Positions 31,200-40,067 of a stretch of DNA of 42,582 nucleotides are shown one piece after another (the stretch's first letter is position 1; the number at the start of each line of letters is the position of its first letter). The position numbers were made by a program, and so were the translations under genes. The notes under the pieces are model-generated. The model did no database searches and had not been told where the DNA came from. It saw nothing but the letters and a program-made list of their open reading frames with translations. Source of the DNA: JAVEYA01 sp034003745 (GTDB lineage: Bacteria > Bacillota > Peptococcia > DRI-13 > PHAD01). Location: NCBI GenBank assembly GCA_034003745.1, contig JAVEYA010000008.1, forward strand, positions 1 through 42,582, in the 5' to 3' direction.

Positions 31200-33980
31200 A
31201 TGGCAGATATAAAGTACAACGAGACACTGAACCTTCCCCAGACCGAGTTTCCGATGCGGGGGAATCTCCCCCAGAACGAACCGGCCATCTTGGCAAAGTG
31301 GGAGGAGATGGATCTATACCGTATTGTGCAGGAAGCTTGCAAGGATAAGCCCAAGTTCATCCTGCACGACGGCCCGCCATACGCCAATGGCAATATTCAT
31401 TTGGGCACAGCCTTCAATAAGATATTAAAAGATATGATTATCAAGTATCGGACGCAAAACGGTTATGATGCGCCCTATGTGCCCGGCTGGGATACTCACG
31501 GCTTGCCCATCGAGCAGCGGGCCATCAAGGCGCTGGGCCTGAAAAGACAGGGTGCGGACGTCCTGGAATTCCGGGACAAATGTAAGGAATTCGCCCTGAA
31601 ATATCTGGATGAGCAGCGTACCCAGTTTAAGCGTATCGGCGTGCGCGGCGACTGGGCCCACCCCTATATCACCCTGGACCCGCAGTATGAGGCTGTCCAG
31701 GTAGGCGTCTTCGGAGAGATGGCCAAGAAGGGCTATATCTATAAAGGCTTAAAGCCGGTATATTGGTGCCCCGACTGCGAGACGGCCTTGGCTGAAGCGG
31801 AAATCGAATATGCCGAAAAGAGATCGGCTTCGATTTACGTCAAGTTCCCGGTCATTCAGGGGCAAGGGCTTTTGGGCCAGGACAATACCTATTTCGTCAT
31901 CTGGACGACGACGCCCTGGACGCTGCCGGCCAATATGGCGGTATGCGTACATCCTGAACTGGATTACAACCTGCTGGCGGTAGGCCAGGAAAGATATATC
32001 ACGGCCAATGCGCTGAAGGATGCTTTCCTGGAAATGCTGGGCCAGCCGGAAAGCTATATTGAGGAGACCTTTAAGGGGGCAGACCTGGAAGGCATCGTCT
32101 GTAAACATCCCTTCATCGAGCGGGAATCCGTGGTCATCTTAGGCGAGCATGTCACCACCGAGGCGGGGACGGGCTGTGTCCATACCGCGCCCGGACACGG
32201 GGTGGACGACTTTGAGGTAGGCAAGAAATATCATCTGGACGTGCTTTCCCCGGTGGACGACAAGGGCCGCTTTACGGCGGAAGGCGGGAAGTTTGCCGGC
32301 CTGTTCATTGAGGACGCCAATAAGGAAATCACCAAGGAATTGAAAGAGCAGGAGAAGCTCCTATCCATGGGCTTTATCAAGCACCAATTCCCGCATTGCT
32401 GGCGCTGTAAGAAGCCGGTCATGTTCCGGGCCACAGAACAGTGGTTCGCTTCCATTGACGGCTTCCGGGAAAAGGCTTTGGAAGCCATTGACAAGACCAC
32501 CTGGATTCCTTCCTGGGGAAGGGACCGGATTCATAATATGGTGGCCGACCGCGGCGACTGGTGTATTTCCCGCCAGCGTACCTGGGGCGTGCCTATTCCC
32601 ATTTTCTACTGTCAGGACTGCAATAAGGAAATCGTCAACGACGAGACCATCCAGCATATACAGGGGCTGTTTGCCGAATATGGTTCCAACGTCTGGTGGG
32701 CCCGGGAGACGAAAGACCTTATCCCGCCGGGGCTGACCTGTCCGGAATGCGGCAGTACCCATTTCCGCCGGGAAACGGATATCATGGATGTTTGGTTCGA
32801 TTCCGGCTCCAGTCACTTTGCCGTACTGGAAAAAAGACCGGAATTAAGATGGCCTGCCGACCTCTATCTGGAGGGCAGCGACCAGCACAGAGGCTGGTTC
32901 AACTCTTCTTTGTCCACCTCGGTGGCGGTGCGCGGCGTCGCGCCCTATAAGGCCGTCCTGACCCACGGCTTCCTGGTGGATGAGCAGGGGAGAAAGATGT
33001 CCAAATCCCTGGGCAATGGGATTGATCCGCTAGACGTCATGCAACAGATGGGGGCCGATATTCTAAGGCTGTGGGCTTCTTCGGCAGACTACCGCAATGA
33101 CGTAGCTGCTTCACTAAATATTTTGAAGCAGGTCACCGAATCCTACCGTAAAATCAGGAATACTTGCCGTTATCTTCTGGGCAATCTCTATGATTTTGAC
33201 CCGGAAAAAGATAAAGTATCTTATGCGCAAATGCTGGAAATCGACAAATGGGCCATGATCAAGCTGCAAAGATTGGTGAAGAAGGTTACTGACGCTTACG
33301 AGAATTATGATTTTCATGTGGTCTACCACAGCATCCATAATTTCTGCGCCGTGGATATGAGCGCCTTTTATCTGGATATTATCAAAGATAGGCTGTATAC
33401 GGCCAAGGCGGCTTCCCCCGAGCGCCGGAGCGCCCAACAGACCATGTCTGAGATCATCTATGCCCTGGTTAAAATGCTGACGCCGATTCTGGCGTATACC
33501 ACAGAGGAAATCTGGCAGTACCTGCCCCATAAGAAAGAAGAAGTCACTGTGCAGATTGCCGGCTGGCCGGAATACCATGAGGAGTACTTGGACGCCGCAT
33601 TGGAAGCGCGTTGGGAGAAGATCCTGCAGGTACGGGAATTTGTGGCCAAGCCCCTGGAAGAGGCCCGCAAGATCAAGCTGATCGGCCATGCCCTGGATGC
33701 TAAGGTGCAGTTGTATGCGGCCGGGGAGTGGTATGATTTCTTAAAGGAACTGGCTGAGGAACTCCCCACCATCTTCATCGTCTCGGACGTTGTCGTGGAA
33801 AAAATGGAGCAGGCTCCGGCCGGAGCGTATACCCATGAAGAGGTTCCCGGTCTGGCTGCAGCCGTGGCCAAGGCCCCGGGCGAGAAATGCGAGCGCTGCT
33901 GGAATTACTCTGAAAGTACCGGTGAAAGCGAAGCGCATCCCACGTTGTGCCATCGCTGTGCCGCTGTGCTGGAGAGCTGA
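31200..33980 (+). CDS. ileS: Isoleucyl-tRNA synthetase
   Basis: Class I aminoacyl-tRNA synthetase charging tRNA-Ile, with an editing domain. HIGH-type motif PPYANGNIHLGTA (about residue 58), editing-domain WTTTPWTLPANMA, KMSKS motif (about 600) and the C-terminal zinc finger CERCWNY...CHRCA are all present. The full length is 926 residues. The ATG at 31200 follows GAGGTGAGA; an ORF extension to 31131 lacks a ribosome site. It has no T-box leader, only 71 bp after yggU, and appears to be read from the division operon. Confidence 0.97.
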   Translation: MADIKYNETLNLPQTEFPMRGNLPQNEPAILAKWEEMDLYRIVQEACKDKPKFILHDGPPYANGNIHLGTAFNKILKDMIIKYRTQNGYDAPYVPGWDTHGLPIEQRAIKALGLKRQGADVLEFRDKCKEFALKYLDEQRTQFKRIGVRGDWAHPYITLDPQYEAVQVGVFGEMAKKGYIYKGLKPVYWCPDCETALAEAEIEYAEKRSASIYVKFPVIQGQGLLGQDNTYFVIWTTTPWTLPANMAVCVHPELDYNLLAVGQERYITANALKDAFLEMLGQPESYIEETFKGADLEGIVCKHPFIERESVVILGEHVTTEAGTGCVHTAPGHGVDDFEVGKKYHLDVLSPVDDKGRFTAEGGKFAGLFIEDANKEITKELKEQEKLLSMGFIKHQFPHCWRCKKPVMFRATEQWFASIDGFREKALEAIDKTTWIPSWGRDRIHNMVADRGDWCISRQRTWGVPIPIFYCQDCNKEIVNDETIQHIQGLFAEYGSNVWWARETKDLIPPGLTCPECGSTHFRRETDIMDVWFDSGSSHFAVLEKRPELRWPADLYLEGSDQHRGWFNSSLSTSVAVRGVAPYKAVLTHGFLVDEQGRKMSKSLGNGIDPLDVMQQMGADILRLWASSADYRNDVAASLNILKQVTESYRKIRNTCRYLLGNLYDFDPEKDKVSYAQMLEIDKWAMIKLQRLVKKVTDAYENYDFHVVYHSIHNFCAVDMSAFYLDIIKDRLYTAKAASPERRSAQQTMSEIIYALVKMLTPILAYTTEEIWQYLPHKKEEVTVQIAGWPEYHEEYLDAALEARWEKILQVREFVAKPLEEARKIKLIGHALDAKVQLYAAGEWYDFLKELAEELPTIFIVSDVVVEKMEQAPAGAYTHEEVPGLAAAVAKAPGEKCERCWNYSESTGESEAHPTLCHRCAAVLES

Positions 33981-34017
33981 AGCCGCAATGAGTTAAGATA
34001 AGTATGTATGTGAAGCA

Positions 34018-34048
34018 GCCCTGGTAAAACTACTACCAGGGCTTTTCT
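34018..34048 (+). terminator. Terminator of the division-ileS operon
   Basis: GCCCTGGTA and TACCAGGGC form a perfect stem with a short loop, followed by TTTTC. Confidence 0.9.
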
Positions 34049-34102
34049 TCAATTGTGTCATTGTTATGAGTATAGCGAAGAATCTTTTTAGGGGGTCTGT
34101 AA

Positions 34103-35344
34103 ATGCCACGAAATACGGTTGTGGTAGTGGGCGGGGGAGCCGCCGGAATGCTGGCGGCGGGACGCGCCGCCGAAGCCGGAGCCCAGGTTATATTGCTGGA
34201 AAAGAATAAGGCGCTGGGCCGCAAAATCAATATTTCCGGCAAAGGCCGCTGCAATGTAACCAATGCCGGGGAAATCCGGGATTTCATTGAGAATTACCCC
34301 GGCGGAGGCCAGTTCCTGTACAGCGCCCTGAGTAAACTCTCCAACCGGGACTTAATGAAATTGCTGGAGCAATACGGCGTAGAGCTGAAAACGGAACGGG
34401 GCGGGAGAGTCTTTCCCGTTTCCGATACCGCCGGGGATATTGTCGGCGCCCTGGAAAAATATATGAACAAATATGGGGTCGAAGTACGTAAGGAAGAGGA
34501 GGTACTCGGCCTGCTGATAGAAGATCAGGAAGTCCGCGGCGTGAAGACCGCCAAGGGAGAGGTGATAGCCTCTCGTGTGATTGTCACCACGGGTGGCAAG
34601 TCCTATCCCGGAACCGGTTCCACCGGCGACGGCTACAAATGGGCCGAAGAAGCCGGGCATATGGTTGTCCCGTTGAAACCGGCGCTGGTTCCCTTGAACA
34701 TTCGGGAAGAGTGGGTCAAGGGGTTGCAGGGTCTGACCCTGAAGAATGTCGAAGCTGCCGTCCTGGATGGAGAGAGGGTCCTGCAAAGCGAATTTGGCGA
34801 AATGCTGTTCGCGCATTTCGGCGTTACCGGACCGATTATCCTGACGCTGAGCCGTGCGGTCGTGAATGCAAATAAAGCCCCGGGAAGGCTGCAATTGCGG
34901 CTGAACCTCAAGTCCGCGCTGGATGAAGAGACGCTGGATAAAAGGTTGCAGCGGGATTTTCAGAAGAACCAGAAGAAACAGCTTAAGAACGCGTTGGACG
35001 AGCTTTTGCCGAAAAGGCTGACTGCCTGCGTCATCACTTTGAGCGGGATTGACCCGGAGAAATTCGTGCACCAGATTACCCGGGAGGACCGCCGGGAACT
35101 GCTGCATGTCCTGACCGGGATGACCATGACCATCGAAGGGCCGCGTTCTCTGACGGAAGCCATTGTTACCGTGGGCGGGGTTTCTTTGAAAGAAATAAAT
35201 CCCCGCACCATGGAATCCAAGCTGGTGCGCGGATTGTATTTTGCCGGCGAAGTCCTGGACATCGACGGCTACACGGGAGGATATAACCTGCAGGCCGCCT
35301 TCTCCACAGGGTTTGTGGCCGGAGAGAGCGCTGCGAAGGACTAA
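34103..35344 (+). CDS. BaiN/HI0933-family FAD-dependent oxidoreductase
   Basis: A 413-residue flavoprotein of the HI0933/YhiN/BaiN family. The FAD dinucleotide motif VVVGGGAAGMLAAGRAAEAG is at the N-terminus, the family motif LGRKINISGKGRCNVTNA follows, and GLYFAGEVLDIDGYTGGYNLQ binds FAD at the C-terminus. Members are variously annotated as aminoacetone oxidase or bile-acid reductase; the substrate here is unknown. ATG 34103, single gene. Confidence 0.93.
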   Translation: MPRNTVVVVGGGAAGMLAAGRAAEAGAQVILLEKNKALGRKINISGKGRCNVTNAGEIRDFIENYPGGGQFLYSALSKLSNRDLMKLLEQYGVELKTERGGRVFPVSDTAGDIVGALEKYMNKYGVEVRKEEEVLGLLIEDQEVRGVKTAKGEVIASRVIVTTGGKSYPGTGSTGDGYKWAEEAGHMVVPLKPALVPLNIREEWVKGLQGLTLKNVEAAVLDGERVLQSEFGEMLFAHFGVTGPIILTLSRAVVNANKAPGRLQLRLNLKSALDEETLDKRLQRDFQKNQKKQLKNALDELLPKRLTACVITLSGIDPEKFVHQITREDRRELLHVLTGMTMTIEGPRSLTEAIVTVGGVSLKEINPRTMESKLVRGLYFAGEVLDIDGYTGGYNLQAAFSTGFVAGESAAKD

Positions 35345-35391
35345 TTGTGTTATGGGAAGAATGCAAATGGAGATACCGGCTGGCATGGCTC

Positions 35392-36378
35392 TCACCTTAA
35401 GTATTGTTTCTCAACTTCGAAGATTTCCCCCTTTTTATTAATAACTTGATAGAGGCTTTTCAGCTCTTGCTTTACGAGGGATTCCAACTGGAATCCCAAA
35501 TCTTTTATCAGGGCGACTTTTTGCGCTTCCTGTCCGGGCAGTTGCAGGGTTTTGCTCTCTAAGACAAAGCACTGCCATTCTTCATTCCAGATGTAGACAG
35601 CTTCCACTTTGCGCTGTATCTGCAGCTCGAATTCATAAGGCGGGGGGAGTATTTCGAACTCCTTAAAAGGTGCCTGATGCAGGTATTGCTCCCCTTCAAT
35701 TTTTATCATGGGATCGGGCGCAGCCTCATAAGTGACGCTTAAATCCTGGACAAGTTTCGACCATAATTGAGAGTCTGCCTGTGAATCCTGCCAGGTATTG
35801 AGCCAGCTCATTTCCCAATAGGAATGCTCGCTCCAGACAGCTTGCAAGGCATTTTCCCGCCACTTCCACAGCTTCAGCGTCTTTGTCTCTGAATAGATGC
35901 CCATCTGCTCATCGTGTTCTTCCCGTGTGACCAGCAGATTTTTGTGCCCCGGCAGATCAAGCTTGCTGATATTGCCCAGCGGCAGGAGATTATCCAGATA
36001 GTAATAGAGGGTATATTGACCGTTCTGCCTGGCGATAATGGCCAGATAGCCTCTATCGGGAGGCAGGGCCAGGGAGATGGCCAGTTCCTCTTTTTCATCG
36101 CCAAACAGGTCCAGGAAGACAAAGCTGGGCTGCCACGCTTCATTGGTCAGCGCCGGGGAGATATAGCGGGCCAGCACCCGGGCAGTCTGGTTAAGCGCGT
36201 CTTCCACGATGACCGGGTCCTGGGAACGCAGGAAATCAATCTGGATACCGGGGAAAACGGGCAGAGGCGCGCCAATCTTTGCCCCCGTCGGCAGTGTCGC
36301 CCGGAGGTCATTAATATTCCACCAGGTCAGAAGGAGCAGACAAAAGAAGAAGAGTTGCGATAGAAGCTTATTTCTCAT
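35392..36378 (-). CDS. Anchored or secreted protein of unknown function
   Basis: I do not recognise this 328-residue protein. The first 22 residues (basic MRNKLL then a long hydrophobic stretch) are a signal peptide or anchor without a lipobox cysteine. The remainder is soluble and rich in aromatic residues. FVFLDLFGDEKEELAISLAL, then YLAIIARQNGQYTLYYYL, resembles the repeated 'D.DGD...EL' strands of beta-propeller-like proteins that take a reading on a substrate, but only weakly. The ATG at 36378 follows CGGGGG. It is convergent with the flavoprotein gene and divergent from the accessory region, which begins here. Confidence 0.75.
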   Translation of the reverse strand: MRNKLLSQLFFFCLLLLTWWNINDLRATLPTGAKIGAPLPVFPGIQIDFLRSQDPVIVEDALNQTARVLARYISPALTNEAWQPSFVFLDLFGDEKEELAISLALPPDRGYLAIIARQNGQYTLYYYLDNLLPLGNISKLDLPGHKNLLVTREEHDEQMGIYSETKTLKLWKWRENALQAVWSEHSYWEMSWLNTWQDSQADSQLWSKLVQDLSVTYEAAPDPMIKIEGEQYLHQAPFKEFEILPPPYEFELQIQRKVEAVYIWNEEWQCFVLESKTLQLPGQEAQKVALIKDLGFQLESLVKQELKSLYQVINKKGEIFEVEKQYLR

Positions 36379-36557
36379 ATAACCCCCGAAGATGTGATAT
36401 AGGTACTACATATTTATTCAGGGGCGACGATTACTTGATGAATATTTTAGGTCCCGTATTTTTGTATTTGTCGCTAAATTATGACATTTACTCTAGGAAA
36501 TTTATAACAAATATGAGATAGTAATATTATAATGTCAAATTAAAGGGAGGGTTCTTA

Positions 36558-37349
36558 ATGGCAGTTATTCCAGCTAAAGTTCAGGCGAGACTTATGATGG
36601 GGATTAAGAAATTCCAACCAATTTTAAACGCGGCAAAAACAAAAGATATTAATGAGTCCGACACCGTAGTTATAATTACTGATATGCTCACTGAATTATT
36701 TGGATTTGATAAGTATTCGGAAATTACTTCGGAATATGCAATTAAGAAGACATTTTGTGATTTGGCAATCAAGGTTAATGGTAAGTTAAGATTTCTACTT
36801 GAAGCTAAAGCCGTTGGTCTGGATTTAAAAGACGACTATATTAAGCAGGCAATAGATTACGGCGCAAATGAAGGAGTAGACTGGGTAATCTTATCTAACG
36901 GTTATATTTGGAGAGTATACAAGATATCGTTTGCCAAACCCATTGATAAAGAAATGGTTTATGAAATAGACTTTCAGAAACTTAATCCAAAAAAACAATC
37001 TGATTTGGATATGCTCTATTGTATCTCAAAGGAAGGCTTAGGAAAGTCTGTTCTGGAAGAATACCATCTGCAGAAACAAGCTTTAAGCCGATTTTTTATA
37101 GGACAAATCATTATTACTGAAGGGGTACTTGATTCAATCAGAAGAGCACTTAAAAAAGTGTCGCCTGATGCTAAGATTACCAACGATGAAATTAAGCTGG
37201 TGTTGCTCAATGAAGTACTTAAACGAGAAGTGCTTGAAGGAGAAAAAGTTGAAGAGGCTAAAAGGAAGGTAAATAAAATATTTAAACCCATTGTAAGGAA
37301 AGTTGTTGAAAAAACATCAGAGCCAAATAAAGATCACTTGAAAGATTAA
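36558..37349 (+). CDS. Type I restriction HsdR N-terminal domain protein
   Basis: A 263-residue protein with an HsdR_N-type nuclease fold. TDMLTELFGFDKYSEITSEY leads to the PD-(D/E)xK core CDLAIKVNGKLRFLLEAKA (Asp, then Glu-x-Lys), followed by DYIKQAIDYGANEGVDWVILSNG. The motor domain of HsdR is absent, and the C-terminal 100 residues are helical and charged. Solitary HsdR_N proteins occur in defence regions and their targets are unknown. The ATG at 36558 has AAGGGAGGG upstream. Base composition is much AT-richer than upstream genes, suggesting transfer. It is followed closely by a 31-codon ORF and a TIR gene. Confidence 0.85.
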   Translation: MAVIPAKVQARLMMGIKKFQPILNAAKTKDINESDTVVIITDMLTELFGFDKYSEITSEYAIKKTFCDLAIKVNGKLRFLLEAKAVGLDLKDDYIKQAIDYGANEGVDWVILSNGYIWRVYKISFAKPIDKEMVYEIDFQKLNPKKQSDLDMLYCISKEGLGKSVLEEYHLQKQALSRFFIGQIIITEGVLDSIRRALKKVSPDAKITNDEIKLVLLNEVLKREVLEGEKVEEAKRKVNKIFKPIVRKVVEKTSEPNKDHLKD

Positions 37350-37363
37350 TTGGAGAGGGGTTT

Positions 37364-37459
37364 ATGTCTAAATTAAATCTTGATGCAATTGCAGTAATTG
37401 CCTCTTCAATGTCAGCCAATTTAGGAGTAATAGAATGGAGGAATTATAGTGCAAGTTGA
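37364..37459 (+). CDS. Small ORF (31 residues) in the HsdR_N-TIR operon
   Basis: ATG 37364 lies 15 bp after the HsdR_N stop and just behind GGAGAGGGG. The peptide begins MSKLNLDAIAVIASSMSANL and has no recognised family. Its last 11 bp overlap the GTG start proposed for the TIR gene. It may be a real small protein, a leader for coupled translation, or a gene fragment. Confidence 0.4.
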   Translation: MSKLNLDAIAVIASSMSANLGVIEWRNYSAS

Positions 37460-38522
37460 AGGACAGATTAAAAAAAATGAGACAACGGAAAAGAAGGAGG
37501 ATATGATTTCACAATAAAAAATACCATTTATTTTTGTAAGCCATGATACCAGAGATGCTGAACTTGCAGAGTGCTTTAGTAAATTACTAAGCAGTGTAAG
37601 CGCAGGTGTATTAAAATCATTTCGTTCTTCTGATAAAAAAGGTTCTCAAGGAATAGAATATGGAGTTGAGTGGTTCCCTGAAATAATGAAAAAACTCAAT
37701 GATGCATCGGATGTTGTATGTTTATTGACAAGAAACAGTGTGGACAGGCCATGGATATTATATGAAGCCGGAGTAGCAAAAGGAAAGCTCAATGCAACAG
37801 TATTAGGTATTTCTATAGGAATACCATTAAGTAAAGCCAATAATGGCCCTTTTGCACAGTTCCAAAATTGTGCTGATGATGAAGACTCATTGTCAAAACT
37901 TGTAATGCAGCTTGTTAAAAGAATACCAGGCTCTGAACCTGATTTAGAAGTAATCAGGGCGCAGGTCATAGTTTTTTTAACAAAAGCAAAAGAAATAATA
38001 GCTAATGCACCGAAGACAACATCAATAGAAATTGAAAAAAAGAATACCGGATTACAGGAGTCAGATGTAGCTAAGTTGTTCGAAGAGATAAAGCTTATGT
38101 ACTCGGATTTACCTGATCGTATTGGGAAGAGAATGCAACCAGAATATAGGAAGTTAAGCTTAATAAGAATGAATCCTAGAATAATTGAGGAATTGTTATT
38201 TGGGGCGAGGAATAAAAATATTGGATTTTTAATTGTTTTAAGTATGCTAAAAAATGATTTTCCGTGGCTTTTTGAAATGGGTAATGATTTAATTAAATTA
38301 GCCAGAAGAAGACCTACAGCGGAACTTAGGAAGGCGACAATTGAATTTAGACACGTGTTAGAATTTACCTTCGAACATCCAATAATGAGGGAAATATATA
38401 ATAATTCTTATGAATATAGAGATATCCGAGAATTTTATCATTTATTAATGAAATTTACTGATATTTCACTAACGGATAATAGTTTTGGTGAATATTTAGT
38501 AGTAGAGTCAAAAATAAAATAA
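37449..38522 (+). pseudogene. TIR-domain protein interrupted by an in-frame TAA
   Basis: TIR-fold protein, a family whose bacterial members often destroy NAD+ in anti-phage defence. A good ribosome site (GGAGG, 7 bp) serves GTG 37449, whose frame runs 22 codons, meets TAA at 37515-37517, and then continues open as KIPFIFVSHDTRDAELAECF, the first TIR strand and helix. DASDVVCLLTRNSVDRPWILYEAG holds the likely catalytic Glu. The C-terminal 190 residues are helical and unknown. The first ATG after the stop is 37686, which would delete the first strand and probably inactivate the enzyme. Either a recent nonsense mutation, a sequencing error or a non-canonical start. AT-rich, in operon with HsdR_N. 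Confidence 0.75.
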
Positions 38523-38642
38523 AGGATTTTTGGCAATGGCCTTTATACTAGGGATGAAATTGCCTAACTGATATAAATTTCGGAGAAGGATTTTTTCGAA
38601 TATGATAAAAGCATTATTAATACTTAAATCTTTATGATTGAA

Positions 38643-38690
38643 AGGGGACGGGCTTCGCGGGTTCGACTTAGGGCGTCGTGAAATTGGGAC
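38643..38690. other. GC-rich island in an AT-rich gap
   Basis: Between the TIR gene and the convergent toxin gene (38523-38749) I see no ORF. A short GC-rich stretch (GGGGACGGGCTTCGCGGGTT and following) stands out. It resembles no tRNA or known RNA element I can fold by eye, and may be a remnant of other DNA. Confidence 0.3.
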
Positions 38691-38711
38691 TGTTAGCCAA
38701 AATATGCTCCT

Positions 38712-38743
38712 AATAGAAAGAACTCTCCCAGAAGAGGAGAGTT
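38712..38743 (-). terminator. Terminator of the Phd/RelE operon
   Basis: AACTCTCC (38721-38728) and GGAGAGTT (38736-38743) form a stem. On the minus strand it is followed by CTTTCTATT, immediately after the toxin stop. Confidence 0.6.
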
Positions 38744-38749
38744 ACAGGT

Positions 38750-39121
38750 TTAAACTTGGAAGATATCATTTAGGTCTATGGCAGGATTTTTGAGCTTTTC
38801 AAATAGCTGGTGATATGCTTCAAGTCTTTCTTGAGCAATACGATACACCTTGCCTTTATCACGTTTATTAACAGCAACCACAAGAATAATTAATCTGCCT
38901 TCAAGAATCATGAAAACTATCCGGACTCTTTTATTGTCTACATAGGCTTTACGTAATCCTGTAAGATTCATATTCATTTTTTGTCCAAGGGGTTCACTAT
39001 AAGCCAGCGGGTCTTTGGAGAGTCTTGAAAGAGTTTTCGTTACCTTTAAGAATAGATTATTATCAAATTGCGTTATCTCATTTTCAGCTTCTTTCAAAAA
39101 CTTAATCTTGTAAAGATTCAA
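38750..39121 (-). CDS. RelE/ParE-superfamily toxin
   Basis: Toxin of a type II module; RelE-type members cut mRNA on the ribosome. LYKIKFLKEAENEITQFD opens the typical helical hairpin, and LTGLRKAYVDNKRVRIVFMILEGRLIILVVAVNKRDKGKVY is the sheet-core. TTG 39121 behind AAAGGGG gives a conventional N-terminus (123 residues); an in-frame ATG at 39154 lies deeper in the antitoxin gene. It overlaps the antitoxin end by 20 bp. AT-rich accessory DNA. Confidence 0.88.
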   Translation of the reverse strand: MNLYKIKFLKEAENEITQFDNNLFLKVTKTLSRLSKDPLAYSEPLGQKMNMNLTGLRKAYVDNKRVRIVFMILEGRLIILVVAVNKRDKGKVYRIAQERLEAYHQLFEKLKNPAIDLNDIFQV

Positions 39122-39404
39122 AAGGGAAACCCCTTTCCGCGACAATATCTTCAAAATCCTTACCTAATATAGGTTTTTCAAGTCTACGAAGAGCAATATC
39201 CGCTAATTCAAGTTCTTCAAACATTGCCTGGGCTTCAATAAGTTGCTCGTAATCCTCAACATTGAGCATAACAGCTTCAATACTATTGTTTTTCATAATA
39301 AATAATGGTTCGGATTGATCTTTGAGTTTACGGAAGTACTTTGAAAAACTATTTGAGATATCAGAAATTGGGACTAAACTTTTTCTATTTATAGTAATTT
39401 TCAT
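39102..39404 (-). CDS. Phd/YefM-family antitoxin
   Basis: A 100-residue antitoxin. The N-terminal domain (LVPISDISNSFSKYFRKLKDQSEPLFIMKNN split by no gap, then EAVMLNVEDYEQL) is the Phd/YefM DNA-binding fold. The acidic C-terminus binds the toxin. The ATG at 39404 follows AAGGAG. Probably autoregulated through ATATCTTA-N14-TAAGATAT upstream. Confidence 0.88.
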   Translation of the reverse strand: MKITINRKSLVPISDISNSFSKYFRKLKDQSEPLFIMKNNSIEAVMLNVEDYEQLIEAQAMFEELELADIALRRLEKPILGKDFEDIVAERGFPFESLQD

Positions 39405-39425
39405 AATGATAGTCTCCTTAACATA

Positions 39426-39455
39426 ATATCTTATCTATTATTTTACCTAAGATAT
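39426..39455 (-). promoter_or_regulatory. Operator-like inverted repeat upstream of Phd/RelE genes
   Basis: ATATCTTA (39426-39433) and TAAGATAT (39448-39455) are perfect inverted half-sites with a 14-bp spacer, 22-51 bp before the antitoxin start. Expected site for antitoxin autorepression. Confidence 0.55.
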
Positions 39456-39560
39456 TCAATAAAAACAAGGGGAATACTTCAGCTAACATTAAAAGAGGAT
39501 TCTATCCCGCTTAATATAATGTAGAGAATTTTCGGGGTTATTTAGATGTAAGGGGGGCCA

Positions 39561-40067
39561 ATGAAGAAAATTAGTGTATATCTATTCTATGTGTTAGGTC
39601 TTGCACTTCTTGTTTATTATGGTGTTCGTTAACAGCAAGAACTACGTATCATAGGAGGTAGAAACTTTAATCCGTTGCTACCAATGCTATTTAGTTGCAT
39701 TTATTCAATTTTGGTTGGTATATATATTGCCGTACCCGGGTTTATAAATAGTTTGAAAATGGAAGGCAAGTTTTCTGTTAACTGGTTAAAAATCTTGGTT
39801 ATCGGAATACCTATGCTTTTAATTGCTGCTTCAGGTGTCCTTAGTTATTCTTTCGCTTCATTGCCATTTAGTTCACAAATTGGATGGATATACGTTAAGT
39901 ATAATGTGATGGGAACTACTCTAATTGGAGTAGCTTGTGGATACGTATTGTTAAGTTCTATTACCAAAAAAGAGAAAATTGAAAACACTGTCCAAGTTAT
40001 TGAATGTCGTATCGCTAAAATCATGGTTCTTTTCGTACTTATATCTTCTGTATTTATATCGCTTTGA
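39561..40067 (+). pseudogene. Decayed membrane protein gene, N-terminal part
   Basis: ATG 39561 behind AGGGGGG starts a 23-residue peptide (MKKISVYLFYVLGLALLVYY...) ending at TAA 39630-39632. The same frame then continues open (QQELRIIGGRNFNPLLPML) into a segment of about 130 residues with three further membrane helices, ending at 40067. The continuity across the stop indicates one four-helix membrane protein with a nonsense codon. A gene finder would start at TTG/ATG codons near 39675. Family unknown. A probable frameshift joins it to the next part. Confidence 0.55.

Noticed and set aside
38655..38672. GGTTCGAC resembling a tRNA T-loop
   Set aside because: Flanking bases do not pair as a T stem and no acceptor, D or anticodon arms can be found.
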